Source: Ascaris suum (lineage: Eukaryota; Nematoda; Chromadorea; Rhabditida; Ascarididae). From it: DNA of 64,000 bases. The notes beneath the pieces were generated by a model that searched no databases, was not told where the DNA came from, and saw only the letters and a list, made by a program, of their open reading frames with translations. A program made the translations under genes and the position numbers. Positions 25,101 through 40,236 of the stretch are shown piece after piece. The stretch covers positions 15,675,826 through 15,739,825 of the forward strand of contig CM024187.1 in assembly GCA_013433145.1 (NCBI GenBank), in the 5' to 3' direction. Each line of letters starts with the position of its first letter. Within the stretch, counting starts at the first letter, position 1.

Positions 25101-28100
25101 GCCACACCGATGATGATATTACGCAGTGCATGCAATAAGTGAATACCGTTAGTCATTGTTGATGAAAAATGAGGGAATGGAGAGGTGAGGGAGGTGATGG
25201 GAACGATGGGAGGCAGCTGCAAGTGCCGCACTCGGTAAATGACGGCGGCTTGGCGTAGTCGTTCTGGTTGAATGCACGAGCAGTGGTGCTTAATTAGTTA
25301 ATGAGGGTTTTGGATGAGATTGAGAGACGAACGATCGTTTCCATATAATGCGTTCACTTGCAACATCAAAGAAACACTTCAGCGAGTAAGCGACTCGGAA
25401 AATGTGTTGTTGGCAACGTGTTGCATCTCTCATCGCGACGCGTTTCAGCCCGACCTTCGATTCCCCTATTCATCCTCAGATCGCATTGCATTTTTCACCC
25501 GCTGTCTACTGCCTTGACTTCAAACTGGCGACTTGTCCATATACAAAGAAACGTCTTTGAGTCCTGCGGCTCTTGATTTTATTTGCTAGAAGTAGCTGGG
25601 AATTGATTTTGAAAGGTATGCTTTGAAAGCGCAATGGAAAATTGTTGAAGTCTGTCAATTTTGCGTGCAACCTGTTTGTTTGTTTTTATCTGTTTTAAAC
25701 TGAGGGACTTCTGCTTGAAAATATTTTCCTTTGTTGTTTGGAGTCTTTTCATTGGCAGTTTGAAAGCTCGGCGAAAATGGGCAGCTGCTTCTTTTTCTCA
25801 CTTCCACCTGTGCCTGTTGGTGAGCAAGGTTAAAAAACTACATTTTCAGTTACGTTCTCCAGAAAAAATGTTGCGCGCCTCAGGGGAGATGCGCGATATG
25901 TTTCAAGAGGGGAACAAAATATATTTATGTTTGTTTGCTTGTAGGTTTGCCTTTAACCAAGAGTTTGGAAATGTGGCTGCGGAAATGTCTTTTTTGGTCA
26001 AGATGCACCGTCGATTCTTATCGTTCTTTTTGAGAATAATCATCTCCCTATCCCGCTTCTGCTGCCGAACACGAGCAGCATAGACGGTTTTGATTTATGG
26101 CATCCAAGTTAAAGTTTTGTTCACATATGCTAGAGGTCAGTGCTTGACATTGTGAGTGCATTTGATTGGACGATAAATTCCAGCATTGGAGGGATGTCCT
26201 ATGAAAAACGTCGCGTCGTAAATTCGTTTGCGATGAAGGAGCAAGGGGACTGCAGTAGTGGCAGCGAGTTGATGCTGTGCTGCGGAAATGTTTCACGCGA
26301 AGTAACCACTTCATGCACATGGCACACTCAATAATAATGCATCAACAACAGACGTATGTGTGTCAGTCAAAGGATGTTGCTTGTGTTCTGTTATGCCGAA
26401 CAACATCAAAGCAGAATCCACCTACAAGGGGAAACGTTATGCTTGTATGCATTGCCGCATCCGGGTCAACATTCCTACTTCGTCTTATTTCGTTCATATT
26501 TCAGTGTTTGTATTGTCTGCTCTGACGTTGTTCTCGCAATATTTTGGTGATTTTAATGGCTGTTAATCACGTGCTAGGAAATTAGGTTTCGGGGGACGTT
26601 CGAAAAGATTGCTTCATTAGAAATCGGTACAAATAAATAGCGAATACCACCGTAAAAGGCGTACCAGTTCTAGAACTTATGAAGAAGTTTCATTGGTTTG
26701 TTTGAATCGGAGATTGAACATAACGCAGGGAAGCATAAGCAGAGACGATTAGATTGAGTAGAGTTTGAGCAGGAGCAATCAAGAGTTTTGCATCGGTTCG
26801 CTTCGGCTGATTTCGAGGTTGCTCGGCGGAGCGTCGAGCATTACAGCGGAAATTGCACAAATTCGGTAGCGAAGCGTGGAGGGCGAGTCGAGGACGCGTT
26901 TTAAAATTGAAGCAGTGGCATTGGCTTGCACGTCAGCGTTTGCCTCCTTTGTTGGTAAGTTGGAGCAAAAGAATTCGCTAAAACAGTTGCTGTTACGCTA
27001 CGACTAAGTATCGTTAACAAATGCACACACTCATAAGCAGTATCGCTGCATAAACAGATGACTGGCTGCAGGCTGCACGATCTTTGAGAAGCATTTGCGT
27101 GTTCGATCGTTCGAAATGAGGTGGCCAAGGGACTTGGAGGGGATCGAGTCTTCTAAAATCGAAGGTTGTTATAAAAAGGTTTTGGATGCGATCGAAGTGA
27201 AGTGACAAGCTGAGTTATGCGAATTAAAATGGCCTCTTTTGCAAAACGAAAGCAAGCAAGTCGTCACACAAACTTGATTTCCGAAGAATCCGGCATTAAC
27301 GCTATCGAAGGTAAACATGGATGTGTGTATGCCACCGCATGTACGCTTGCTGTGATCGATTATTGTGAGTCCCATCTCGAAAATGGATCTCAAGAGATTA
27401 CTGCACAGGTGTCACCAGTAATTTGTTTGGAACAGCCTCTTTACGTACAAGCTTATAACACTTCCCTTCAGGCTGCTTGTTAAAACTTATGAGCGGAAAG
27501 TGGACGAGGACTGGGCTCATCGAGAAGAAGAATTATTTTTCAAAGCATATCCTAGTCAAAAACGCCTCCCAAATCATTTCCAGACCATTGCTTCCTTGAC
27601 AGCCGGCACTTGCTCAGCTTTCGAATGATTAATCGAAGATGTAGCTAAGCAAAAGATTTGCATACTTTTTCTCTCCACTCGAATATCAATAAGAACAAAT
27701 AAAAATTCGGTTTGCAGTTGTGAATTATGAGGGGAAATTCAGTTCTCCATGCCACTGCCAGAGAGATGTGTGGTTGCTGTTTACCTGTGAAAGCTTCGAA
27801 TGATTTTAGATGTTTGCTTTAATGGAGTTTGATTGTTGCGTGGGATGGCTTCTTAGCACAATGAACGCAAAAACTGATATGCTTAAGAATAATAAAACGT
27901 TTGTTTTGAGAAGAGAATAGAGCTAGTGCATATTATATGGAAGGGTACTTGTTCATAAAATATGTTTGAGGGGACACAAGCAAAGAGTGGTACGATGGGC
28001 GTCGCTGAGTGACCACTTGGATGCAATCGTTGTATGCGCGATGACTTAGTGTTCAATGGTGGAAATTTGATTATGACTACTCTGCGATGTATGTCCTAAA

Positions 28101-31100
28101 TTATACGAATGAACCCCACATAAGCGCGGCGTAAATTTAATGACTTATGTGTGGCCATCAGCTGAGTGACCACAACAGGGGCTATTCGATAAATAATCCT
28201 AAAAGGAAGCAGTCTTTTTGAATCACGTCTGGTCAGTATATTTGATTCCGAGAAGACACAATGGAAAGTTTTGACTGCTATTTTATAAGAAGGAAGTTAT
28301 CTCTTTATACACTAATGATTGCAATTTTATGGTCATTTTAAAAGTTTCGTATGCATTACTGCTCTCTGTTTTAAGAATATCATACCCTCAATCATTGAAT
28401 ATACCATCCAGTGCCTTCCGTGGAACATAGAAAGTTTTCGAATATAAGTAGTAAGTGGCTTTGTTTGAACAGAAAGATGATTCAGGCTGAAGTTTAAAAA
28501 TGCTTATGGAGCCGTTTGCGGAAGTTTACAGAGGAAGTACTCAATTTTGAAGAGAATATATGTGAATTTTTACAGTAATGGGAAAGAGCACATAGGGTCT
28601 TGGAGGTTAGACGGCAGCTGCAGGTCGAGTTGCATTTCCTACTGGTTGTTTGGAATTGAAAATGCGCAGGCTAGCTCGATTCGAGCATTTCGTTTTCGTG
28701 TGGCAGTTGCGGATAAATTTCTTGCACTTAAGCACACTCTAGCATTCACGCCGTTGATCGGTGCAGTAATTTTGGTGAGTGCGAAAAGAGTGCCGAGAAA
28801 GTTGCACGGTTGGCGGATTATGGTCGGCGTGTTTGCGATGAGCGGTACGCCAAACAGAACTGCGTTTATGGCATGTGAACAGGCTCACACTCGTCATCAC
28901 CCCTATGCAACCCCCATATTCGCGCAATTTAATCACTTTCGTTTTGCCGATATCGTACCATATCGTTGTGATACTTCCCAAGCAAAATTGAAGTGTTGTT
29001 GTGTTTGCATTCTCTAAACAAAGGAAATAGAATCTGACTTACAACCATTAGTTAATTCACCGCAAAGTTATACATTTACAGTTTTAAAGGTAGTGTTTTT
29101 TTAAATGGCATCGTTTCTGGTGCGGACAAGAATAATTCCATTTTTCCCAGTGTCTTTTTGCAGCTGATCTTTTCCATACTGTCATGCTGCGACACAATCC
29201 ATTTAAAATGAAGAACCAACTACCGCGAACATAGTATGTTTATTGTCTCATGTGTTTGGCCTAAATTTTCTCTTTTTTGAAGTAAGTCGCGCGGCAGTTG
29301 TTTTCAAATATTCTTAACTGCAAATTTATAAGGTTATCAGATTAAGCCACTTATGTCGTTTGAAACCAAAACTGAATCGTTCTCGAGTAAACGTATGGAA
29401 ACCGTTAAAGTAGAAGGTGTCTGCAATTTTTTTTCACAGTTGAGTCAATCGTCAAACTTATGAAGGTTTCTTGAACGGAATGGTTCTGCTTTCGGAGCAT
29501 CAAAGTTGACAACACATGCGGAAAAAAAAGGAAGATGTGTCGAGTGTACATGCCCCTCAGTGACTTCTTCACTCTGTTCTGATGTCTTATCAGCGAACCT
29601 TTTGTATTTACTTGAATGATTAAAACAGTTAAATTAAATAAATCTTCGGACTAAATATAATTCTTTGAAATTTGTTTTTCTAGGAATAAAGCGTGCGCTG
29701 AGCGAAGCTCATGTTCGTGATTATCATTTGTTATTTTCAAGCGTTTTCCACGTCCATTTTGTTTTCTTTTTTTGAGAGGTTAGAAGCGAATAGCAATTTC
29801 GTCGGCGATTGCCTAACGCGTTCGCAATGGGATATTTATCAAACAGTGTTGCAGCTAACTGGCTTCTTCCGCCTAGCAGATTAATTTATCTGCGCATTAA
29901 TGTGCTTATCGTTGATCGCCGCGATATGATTTACCGACAGATGATACTCGATTGATAAGACATTGATGGATGAGTGGGATGGGGTGGAATGGATTCGATT
30001 CTGAGTAGCAGTTAACGCTGAAGTTCTGATCAGTATCTATGTGACTGTTTTTTCTTTCTTTCTTTATTTATTTTGACATTTCTAGTGCAGAAGTGGAAAA
30101 ACGTACAAAGGTATGTGAGCGTGAATAGAAAGAACGAACAAAACATTCAGCATCTAATAACGGCGAGAAGCAGATAACGAACTTGTATAACCTCGAAACT
30201 GGAAGCTATGCAGAACCCTGCTCATGCTGCGACGTGTTTTGACGTTCTGAAGCTGATGCGTACGTCGACTTCAGGAAGGGACGGTATGAAATATTTTTAA
30301 CAAAGGGATGTCGGAAATGTTTCAGTGTACAATTGTTCAACATCATTGTGAAGATGTTGTCGGTGAGACTGGGTACTGGATGCTTGGGCTCTTCTTGCTG
30401 TCTTCTGCAGCCTGATGGAGTACATCGTGTGATAATGACTTGCTATAAGGTAGAAAAGACGGAGCTGTCTTCTGAGAATAAATAAACCGAGCAGTCTGAA
30501 AATGTGGGATCTTTTTTTAGGCAAAGAAAAAGATGAGGCGGGTGAATAAGAGGATTGCTTCATTCGTCAAACTTTTCTCATGGGTTCCTTCCCATTATGA
30601 CGTATTTCGAGCATTTAGATGACACGGTTAATGTCGACAACGACCAGTGGAGCAAGACATTACCTGGAAGTCAGGGCGTTGAGGCTTTGTTTGGGTACCT
30701 TTAAATGAGGTAACAAAGGTTTCTTCGTTTTGATCACCTTTGTGGTTTACAAGGCGGTGATTTTGTGGAGATTGCTCCAGAAAGGGGAACAAAAGGTATG
30801 AGTTGTAGAAGAGATTGGACGATCGCGTTTTACTAGAAGTGGCTGGTTTAGCTTGTTAAAGAATGCCACCATTACGGGACCATAAACTAGGATTTTAACA
30901 CAAAAGCAGCAACGTTATTCTGATCGCTTTCTTTTTTGTGGCGGTGATTTCAGAGTTAAACAGAAAGAAGCATTTGTTCTATGGGGCAAAAAATGCGTGG
31001 AAAAGTCACATTTAGTTTGGCTGGATTCAGGATCTTTATATGGATGCCATTACGCGATTTCCGTTTCAATTTGTGGAATGTTACTACTGTTGATTATATT

Positions 31101-31748
31101 GAGAGTTCAGGAATGCATTCTTGACCTCTTTCGTCATTTTTGCGTTTTATATTAGATTTGCGTTACGCAAGGAATGCATATTTCTTTATTTTAGTCTCAT
31201 CATTCATATATTCTGTGCTTTATGGTATGTAGTTTGACAGATTGGCTACTGTACTCAGATCGCCTTTTTTTGAGTTTTCTTCTATGAGTTTATTCATCAC
31301 TCATTTTATCATCTAAATAATGCAATAGCACTACTCACTCTGTGTGTGGCCTATGTGTCGCTTGGACCGGGTTGTTGGTATGCGGATACAGTTAATGAGG
31401 AAATACACGATGAACAAAAATGGCGATAACAAATGCGCATTAATTCGACGTATAGTGGAGCAGTGAGAGTGGTGATTAGATGGCAGAGTGATCCCCAGAG
31501 AGCGTCAAGGCTGTTCGGGAATAAAAGATTGAAATGGGGATAAAGAGGTGCAGAACAAATAAATGGAATATTGAATGAATGAATAGCACTGGATGTAGAG
31601 TGGTCCCGTTGCTCTGCCCTTGCACCTGCCTGTTTATCGCCACTTCGGGAGACACCGTTTCCTGCGACAATTTCATCTACAGCCCGTTCACCTGTATTGT
31701 TGCGTTCAGTTACAGCCAAGCATTTGGTAAAGATAAGGAAGGTTCCCG

Positions 31749-31760
31749 CCCCCCCCCCCC
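31749..31760. repeat. Poly-C run
   Basis: Twelve consecutive C, in non-coding sequence. Run length is likely to be unreliable in an assembly. Confidence 0.85.
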
Positions 31761-32612
31761 TTCTCACATGGTGCAGCAATGTGTATATGTTGCAGAATTA
31801 TCTTGATTTTCGGAGATAGTGCGTATAAGCTGTGAGAACCTTATCGTTGAATGTGGAATTTTTGTGTTTTAAAAAATTTGGTTGATGGAGGTATTAAGCA
31901 TTTTGAGATTCACTTCTCCAAATCGTGAATGGCGAATAACTTAATAAGTTGAGGTCTAAATAAGTATAATCTTGAAATCACTAAGGATTACACACTTGAA
32001 GTGTGGACTTGCGTTTGTGGAAAACGCTGCGAAAGGTCATTGAGGTTTTGTTGGGATGGGTTTACAGCAGAGTCGTCAGAATAGCGTAATATGGCAAATA
32101 AGTACGCCTTTAGGGATGCTCTTCTTCAGCTTATGTGCTGTTAGCTTATCTAGCAGATGCTTACTCAGAGAGTAGTGTATTAGAGCAGTAATGTGGTTCA
32201 CAACGATATTCGTATCACGTGAAGGTATATTATATTAATGGCGCATATAAAACAAGCGGCTATAGTCTGGGCGAGAAATGCCCTGCTCAAGGGAGTGCAT
32301 GTGCTTAATATGGACAATGTGCGAGAGCTTTGTGGGCTGGCCACATGGCCAATAATCAGATGTGGCTGTGCTGGTCAGCTGCTCTTCGACATGTCCATCC
32401 ATACCTCACGTAGAGATGTTTTGCCCTGCATGTGTTGTAGCATCACACGGTTAACCATTTTATTCAGGGAAGGGTTCACTTTCATAAGGATCGTTTAAAG
32501 AACCTCATATGGAAATTGGGCAGTGAACTATAGCGTGTAATTCTGCTTGTACGCCATTAACGGAGGGGCGCAATGAAGATTTGTAACTGGGGAATTGAAT
32601 GCGGTGAGACGA

Positions 32613-32625
32613 GGGGGGGGGGGGG
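32613..32625. repeat. Poly-G run
   Basis: Thirteen consecutive G, in sequence with no recognised gene. Confidence 0.85.
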
Positions 32626-35600
32626 CATCTGCATCGGGAGCCGTGTGAATGCGTCACGCTGCCCTAAAAGTGAGATTTATTATCATTGTGGGGCGCAGCA
32701 ACCCGTTCACCTTGCAACTCATTTTCGGGTCGACTCGTTCATGCCTCGCCAGACATCTTTGTCTGAAGTTGAACGTTCGCTCAATTGCGATGTTTACTAT
32801 TCACTTCAACGTTAATTATTCCGATTCCACTCCTACGCTAGGCAACAGTGGATACGAAAGAACCAATGTTTGTAATTTTTGTTTCCTTTTCACAAGAAGT
32901 CTCTAAAGCAGTTGTGGCGGCGTTCGCATACAAATCACGTCTGTTTTTGAGTTGAAACTATGCTAGTTTAGTGCGTTGTGTGAAACGTTGAGCAGTTTAA
33001 ACTGAAAGGCAGCTGAACGTTCGCATCGAAAAACGCGAGTGTTCCTATTTGAATATTGAAACGTTTAAAGAAGAGAAATGGGAGTCAGGCGATGCAATTC
33101 TCGCTGAAAACAATACCTTCGGAGAACTATATCTAAATATTTTCGAATCGTGGCAGAGAACATCTTAAATCGTTTGATAAGAGACGTAATATAAATAGCA
33201 CGTATCCAGCGGAGCACTGGTTGCTTAACTAAATCAGTATGTGAGTTTAAAAGTAAGGTGGCCGTTCGCTTCGAAATACTGTTATGGCCTCAAGGCCATT
33301 CTGAAATACAGACTTGCAACTTCTCGGAGAGCGAATATTAGACAAGAGAGAGCAATGCTCACCAGCAGCGCGTTCTCTTGACGCCGTTTATAAATAAACA
33401 CGGACTTGACGTAGTGGCGAATGCCGCCGTGTGGTTCATCTTAACAGAGTGTCGGCGAAGAAAACCGAGCAAGCTCAAATAAACAATGTGCATTGGGGGT
33501 CGGCGGTACAAGTCCGCAACGGCTGTCCCGGAAACATAAAACCATTGCAACCGTCGAACGGGTAGCCCATTTTAGGATATGCTTCCTAGAAATTATATTC
33601 AGATTATGTACATTTTTAAATGGTTTATCCCTCTGAATAGTTTCAACTAAACTTTTTTGTGATTCACAGTTTTAAAATGCTTTAGAAGGTTATTGCCATC
33701 GAAATGCAGTTGGGATTGCGGACAGTTTCATCTATGGAATTCCTCTTAAGATAAACTGAAAAGTGCAAGAATTGTTAGTGCAAGCAAAGGTATTTAAAGG
33801 TTGAGTGATGGAGCGATTGGAAATGGCCGCCTTTCATACTAGGCCGATATTATTATTTTTCGAAGGAGGTCATTTTTTTACACAAAGACGACGAATTTAT
33901 TTTGGTAACTTTATTTAATTGAGGACGGCCGCCTGTAAGGATGCGTTTTGGAAACGTAACTATTATAATAGGTGTGCATAGTGTGGAATGAATTGATTGC
34001 GAACACATTACGCCTTAATGGGTCCATCGAATAGTATAAGGGCGGCACCGATGGGAGTGCTTGCATGACACATTGTGAGACATTAAGAAAAGCCCACTCA
34101 CCTAATAATGCCTTGACGCCGTGACACTACACACTGTCATCACGTAATGAGCGGCTAATTACCTTTGAAGCGATGTGATGCACCCATCGTTCGTTTGATA
34201 TGCCGATAGCACGCCTAAGCGGATATGCTCTTCAAGTGAAACACTCTCTTAACACTAAGCCGCACTCACACTGCCACCTATTTTGCATAAAGACTCATAT
34301 GTGCGCTATTGTGCTCGCTGGGCGATCGATGCCTATTGAAGAATATCCGGTAAAATGCTACGGTAATGTTCTCGACTTAAGTAAGCTATTTTTTGGACAG
34401 CCTCTGCATCACTTCGATTACATATCGTCGGTGATGAAATTGTGCAAACGACGATTTTTTAATCAAGAAGTTGTGGTGGGAGGGGCAGATGATGCGACTA
34501 CCGCGACTACCTTACAGATCTGGAAAAGTCAGAGGCGGTATATTGGAGAGGGGAGGGAGGGATTTTCAGCTAAGAACTCTCTGAGATTTCTGCTTGTCGT
34601 CCAGCACATATGCCTACAATTTCACTGCCAAAATGATTGCGATGCCCGAAATTCACTCATTTCGCCCACACGAAATATTCGCCACTAAAATTAATTCATC
34701 TCCTATCGTTGCGATACGAAACTTAAAAATGACGTCTACTAAAGAGGGAGCAACGTTTTTCATTATCATCGAATATTTATCAAAGACAAGCAAAGCTGAA
34801 GTAGGGAGTTTCCATGAGAAAGGGCTTGCATGCAATGGTATCAATTTCATGCATCACAAAACTATTGTTTTAGGATCTCTAAGATATAGTTGAGGGTTAT
34901 CCCATGATTAGGGCTCTTCTAAAACACTTCATTTACTTGAGCCATCTGCGAGGAACAGCTTCCCATTTGCAACAAGTGTTTTTGCAGTCGCACAATGAAA
35001 GCACCGTTAAGTGGCTTTGCGGCAGCATGAAACAACCCTCCACTCCCCAGAGGGAATTATTCTCATTTGTCTACTGGAAAGGTTCTCTTCAATTCCTCAT
35101 CGTTTTGTTCTCTATTTTACTTTTAAGTTAAGCAGGTAGGTCTGCTAGCGTCGTGGAAGTTCGCAGCAGTTAGGGTTAGGTTATTAGGTTATTTTGCAGC
35201 ACACCGAGCGAATTTCGGTTGAAAATTGAAATAACACCTTACTCAAAGCAGTTTATATCGTGCAAATGGGTCGAGGTAAGGTTTGTTTTCTGACTGAGAT
35301 CACGTGTTTGGAATTGCTTGCACCAAAAATGAACAGTCTGTATGCCCTTTTGACCGATGAGCGTACTTGCCATTTGTATTCACACTTGAAAATCTTTTTC
35401 GCATATGCATTACCCATAGGGACTGTTTTTTTATTTGCTCTGTTTCCTTCATTTACGCTTTTTATACTTCTATTTTTGCCATTGCTACATCGTTGATGTT
35501 TTTTCACAGTGTGTATGCTGATGCAAGAAATTTCCACTCTTTCACATTTTTCCACTGCTGAACAAAGAGCTCTTTTAATTTATTTATGGTTCGGAAGCTG

Positions 35601-38600
35601 TGCTCATCGTTGTATCCTCTATGAACATTTTTGTGTCGTTTCGTTTTCCCTTCGTACAAGAACTATTGCTCGGAATTTATTCATGGTAGATGGTTAGTAT
35701 ACTGCCGTTTGTTGTTGAAGACTGTTTTTGGCCATGGTGAAGGAGGGCAATATGATGATGTGACTTTATATAAATTGCGATGAAAAGCACACCTCTTGAG
35801 CACAGTGATTTCATCGTTCCTCCCATTCTCATCCGCATTAGGGATGTGATAGCTGATGTTTTAAGGAATGCGTTTCGCCAATTGACGAAACCATCTTTAG
35901 TCATATTGGCCCATGCTTTGCAGCAGATCGTATGAAGTGCTTTTTTATGTTGAAATCGTGCAGGATTGGCCCGCTTTTGTGTTACTGTACTGTTTATTTG
36001 CTCTGTTCGACGAGCATTCTGTTCGGCCAGCAGTGCTCGTTTTTGATCCTTTGAGATACAGTCGTCTTCATTCTACCCTGTGTTAAATAGATTTTGCGAG
36101 AGTCAAGCTCAAGCTTCAGCAAAATGGGGCAAGATGAAATTATGCAACTTCATATCAAATTTGATTGCCTATATAAAGACATTTACTCGCAACAGAGAAG
36201 CCATCTAAAGGCTTTCAAAGCCTGCTGAGAACCTCTTCTCAGCACCTTCTTTAACAAAAGAAGCGGTGAACTTGATGTCAAGACAACAGTCGTCCGAGAA
36301 AAACAAATACGCATGCTTGAAAAGATGTTGGTCAAGAAGAAGAAACAGTTCAGCCTTGTTGTACACAAAGCCCGTAAAGAACCTACGGAGGACGCAAAAA
36401 AGGAGTGATATCCATAGGGCAGTTTAGCTGCGCAAAGCAGCTAGCATCCCACAAACAGCCACTAACAGTTGTTACGTCGTGGATCTCGCTACTGTTTGAA
36501 GGTTCGGTCCTTCATGGTTCAGAGACGCTGAGGTCTCCATGAGTGAAAAAAAAACATTCGGTTGAATGGAAAAGTCTACCCGCAGCGCAGCGAACGAACA
36601 AAGTAAAGGTAACGATCATGCTTGTTCGCTGCTAATCTATTTTTTGACTGCTGTTTTTTTAAAACAGTGATTAGTTTGATGAGATAAAATACCTTCTACT
36701 ATAAATTAACTTACTTTCTGAGTTTATGAAACATCTTTCAACGATAATTGCTTTTGACTTATTTGAAGTAGAGAGGTTGTGATATGTTGTTGAGGTGTAG
36801 GAAGAGCAGCTGTAGCAAGGGTATCAACATTGGAATAAAACAACAAGAAAATCAGATTGTTGGATTACGTCGTTAAAGCATCTGAATTTTAGTATGAGCC
36901 ATCTATTTTGATGTAGACTCCGTAATGATGGTTGTTATCTATGAGCTCCCAATTTTACTGTGCTATAGTTGCAGCGGCATATTGTCGTCATTAAGGAATG
37001 CTTGAACGTCAAAGTACTGATTTTCGTTGACGACAGCGCTGACGTTAGAAAAGGTTCACCGACTTGCAAATAGTTTTTTGTATTTGAATCTGTCAAACTA
37101 TGAGAAAATGCCAATAAGGCTGTCATGAACAATCGTTCTTTGCGCATCCTACGATTTATCAATTTTTAACAGCGATGATTTAATGATTTATTGAGCACGT
37201 CCAAGTTTTGCGTAGTTTGTATAAAACTGAAACAACTTTGCAGCAATAAAAATTCGCACATCATTCAGATTTTTAAGGGTTTGGAGGAAACTCACATTCG
37301 AAAACTCTAATACCAAGTTCGATAAAATCGAGTTTTGCCTCAAGGTTTAAGAATGCGAACAAACGCTATATTCTGTGAAGAGGTTGCAGAAGTTTTCAGC
37401 GATATTACGCTATCCTCAAAAAGCAGTAAAGACGTTGGTATATACCTTAAGAAATAAAAGGTTAGACAAGGAAAAGGAACTGCTTACTGAAAAAATAACC
37501 ACTGACCCTCAAAACAGCGAGCAGCGAGATCTTATAAACGTCAGGAATCTCGCGACAATCATGCTAAGAGAGGTGAAAGGGAAGAGATTAAGGAAAAGTT
37601 CAAATGCAGCGGGAATGATGCATATGAGAGTAGGAAACTGCTAAAGAGGCCGTCAGGAGGGAATCAAGATAGCCAAGTATGGGAAATTCCGATAGGTGGA
37701 CTGAATGGCGATATTCAATTCACAGCGTGCCTGGAACTTCCCGCGATCTTGGCAGGCTCTGATTTTAGCTAAGAGGTCGTTGTCGTAAAAAACGAAGTGT
37801 CGTCAAGGATTCCATAGGCTTGCCACATGGAGTAGAAGGACAAAGTAGACTGCAACAAGCGCTAAAATTAGATAAAGAGAAAAACCATATTTTGACTCAA
37901 TGAAAAGACAGATGAAGAAGGAGCGTTTCATAGAATTATTTCTATGATTGCGAAGCGTTGTCAGTGATAGTCGAGGGAAAGATATGCGTTAGAGGATGGA
38001 GGGATACGGAGAGGAGATTATATTAACAGCTCATGCGAAACGTGAACCGACATCATCTTCGAACGGCTGTCGCTGATGAAGCAAATTTGAATGAAGAAGG
38101 TGAAGAAGAAACTGTTTTTTTTGTGTTGGCTGTTTACTTATTGCTCGTTATAGCGCAGTGGAAGCAAAAGTTGTGTCATCCGTTATTATGCGGATAATCA
38201 TGATCCTTGAATGCAGCGCAGACATCACAGGGTGTTTGATTGCTCTGTGTTGTGATATCGTTTTATGCAGCCCTGTTACCTGCAGCCATCCTCTTGTGAT
38301 TTTAATAGTCAATCGAGAAATTGGCTACATTTAACTGAGGCTCTCGATTCTAACATTACTTGGCTAATTTGCACCATTTAACCTGTTTAGCAGCGTGAGC
38401 CGTACGGTCACTCTTTGCCAGTTATGAGTAACTCTCAGCAATAGTTGATAGCTTTTGAAAGAATTTCAAGGTTCTTTTCTGTGGCAGTCACCATTCCGGG
38501 CAAAAACATTCATGCTTCCGAAATGACGAGGCTGTTAATTACCATTTCTCTTCTCTCATTTCTGATGATGTGCCTAATTGCTCGGATATGGTAAAGGCAC

Positions 38601-39124
38601 TGGAGCATGATCTTGGGAGAATGGGGAAATGTTGCTGAAACGTTAAACGTTCGCCCGTTACGAGGCCAAGGTATCTTATTTTTGTTCCCATGGTAACTTT
38701 TCTCATCGGCTTTAAAATTGCGTTTTGGGATGGACCTTTCCCAGTTGTAGGCTTGCTGTTATCTGCTCAACATTGCGCTAGAGCTTCTTGACCAAATCTG
38801 CAGCCCGTTAGGGTGACATATTATTGGGGCCATATTTTGATATATTTTCACGCATGTACTGGATCATTTTTGAGTTTTTTCATCTTAGACAAATTGTTGA
38901 ACTAAATAACTCATAGTTTCTTCACTTTGCAGTTCCTGCTGGCTTTGTATTCTAGGATTTCCCTTGTAGTCTTCACTTCAAACGAAGGTCCTTGCCTTCC
39001 ATTCGGCTACGGCCAAGATGCTGCTGCATATTTTGTTTTACTTTTTGTGCTTGGAAAGTAGTCCTAAACTGGTTATCCATTAATTGTTGTTATTGCAGTA
39101 TAGCTGAAGTGTGAACTGGGGTTC

Positions 39125-39263
<139 letters not shown>

Positions 39264-40056
39264 AGCAGCCAGCATCAAGTAACGGCGTTATACTTCATTC
39301 ATTAGCCTCATCAAATGTTAATTATCGGCTTCATATATGAATGTTATTCATCTCTCATAGAAGAGCACTGCGACGCGGCTAATACAGCTTAATTAAGTGT
39401 TCACATTGGTGGCATTGCATACATGACAGCTCTAAGTGCAGCCAATTTATCTTCTGCACATAGGAGCAGCATCATTTACTCGCACCTCTGCTGTTTGTTT
39501 TAAAATTCTCCATCCAAGTGTCTTATTTTTTATTCTATTATATTTGAACACATTTGAGTGCATAGTCCATATTTCCCATAATTTTTGTTGGTTTTCCTGT
39601 TTACCACTTTTGAGCAAGTTCGCTATTCTCATGATTTTCCAGAAATTTGCTGTCTACTTTTTTGTGTTTGCTGTTCATTGATTTTCATGTTGCATAGGAA
39701 CGAGTTATTTCAGCCGATGATTAGTCAATCAAAAGTTAACCTTGACTAAAAAGATACACTAAATAAAGTTGGGTTTGCGTCTTTCAGTTTGGGGTGCAAG
39801 AATGGTGGAGAGAAGGAAGGTGGAATCAATCGCCAACTTGTGATTTTGCTGGTTTTGGACGAATTTTCTCATTTTTCTATTTCATTTCCTTGTCTTTGTG
39901 AGTTCTGTACCCAATTCATTTGAATCTTCCCTTGCCCTTGCTTCTTCCACTCTCTACAGTATATCAATCGGAAACGTGCTTAGTGGAGTACGATACGGGA
40001 TAGGCGAAGGTTGGGGCTTTGCTTAGTCGTGTAACAAGATACTAATATCGGTTTGA

Positions 40057-40236
40057 AGCGCTCCTCCAAAGATATTGGCAAGCGATGGGATGGCTGTGCT
40101 CTCAAAAAATAATGCGTTAGCTGAAGAGCTCTTCATAAGAGCAATGAAGCTGGATTGCTGCACCACGCAGGTCATCGACTACCGTATTGGCTGGCGCCGC
40201 ACCTGCAAAATCGTCGTAGAAGTGGAGCGCAGCTAG
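40057..40236 (+). other. Unassigned exon-like island
   Basis: A relatively GC-rich island within AT-rich surroundings. On the plus strand 59 codons are open (APPKILASDGMAVLSKNN, then ALAEELFIRAMKLD...) up to TAG at 40234-40236. The minus strand is also open over most of it (LHFYDDFAGAAPANTVVDDL). It sits 2.5 kb upstream of the first recognised demethylase exon, so it could be one of its missing exons, but I cannot match it to LSD1 with any confidence. Confidence 0.25.

Noticed and set aside
28547..29017. 156-codon open frame, plus strand
   Set aside because: No recognisable domain, no splice-site support and unlikely composition. A frame of this length can arise by chance in 64 kb read six ways.
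34200..34688. 162-codon open frame, plus strand, starting ATG
   Set aside because: The longest frame in the window, but it matches no family I know and has no coding-like neighbours; treated as chance.
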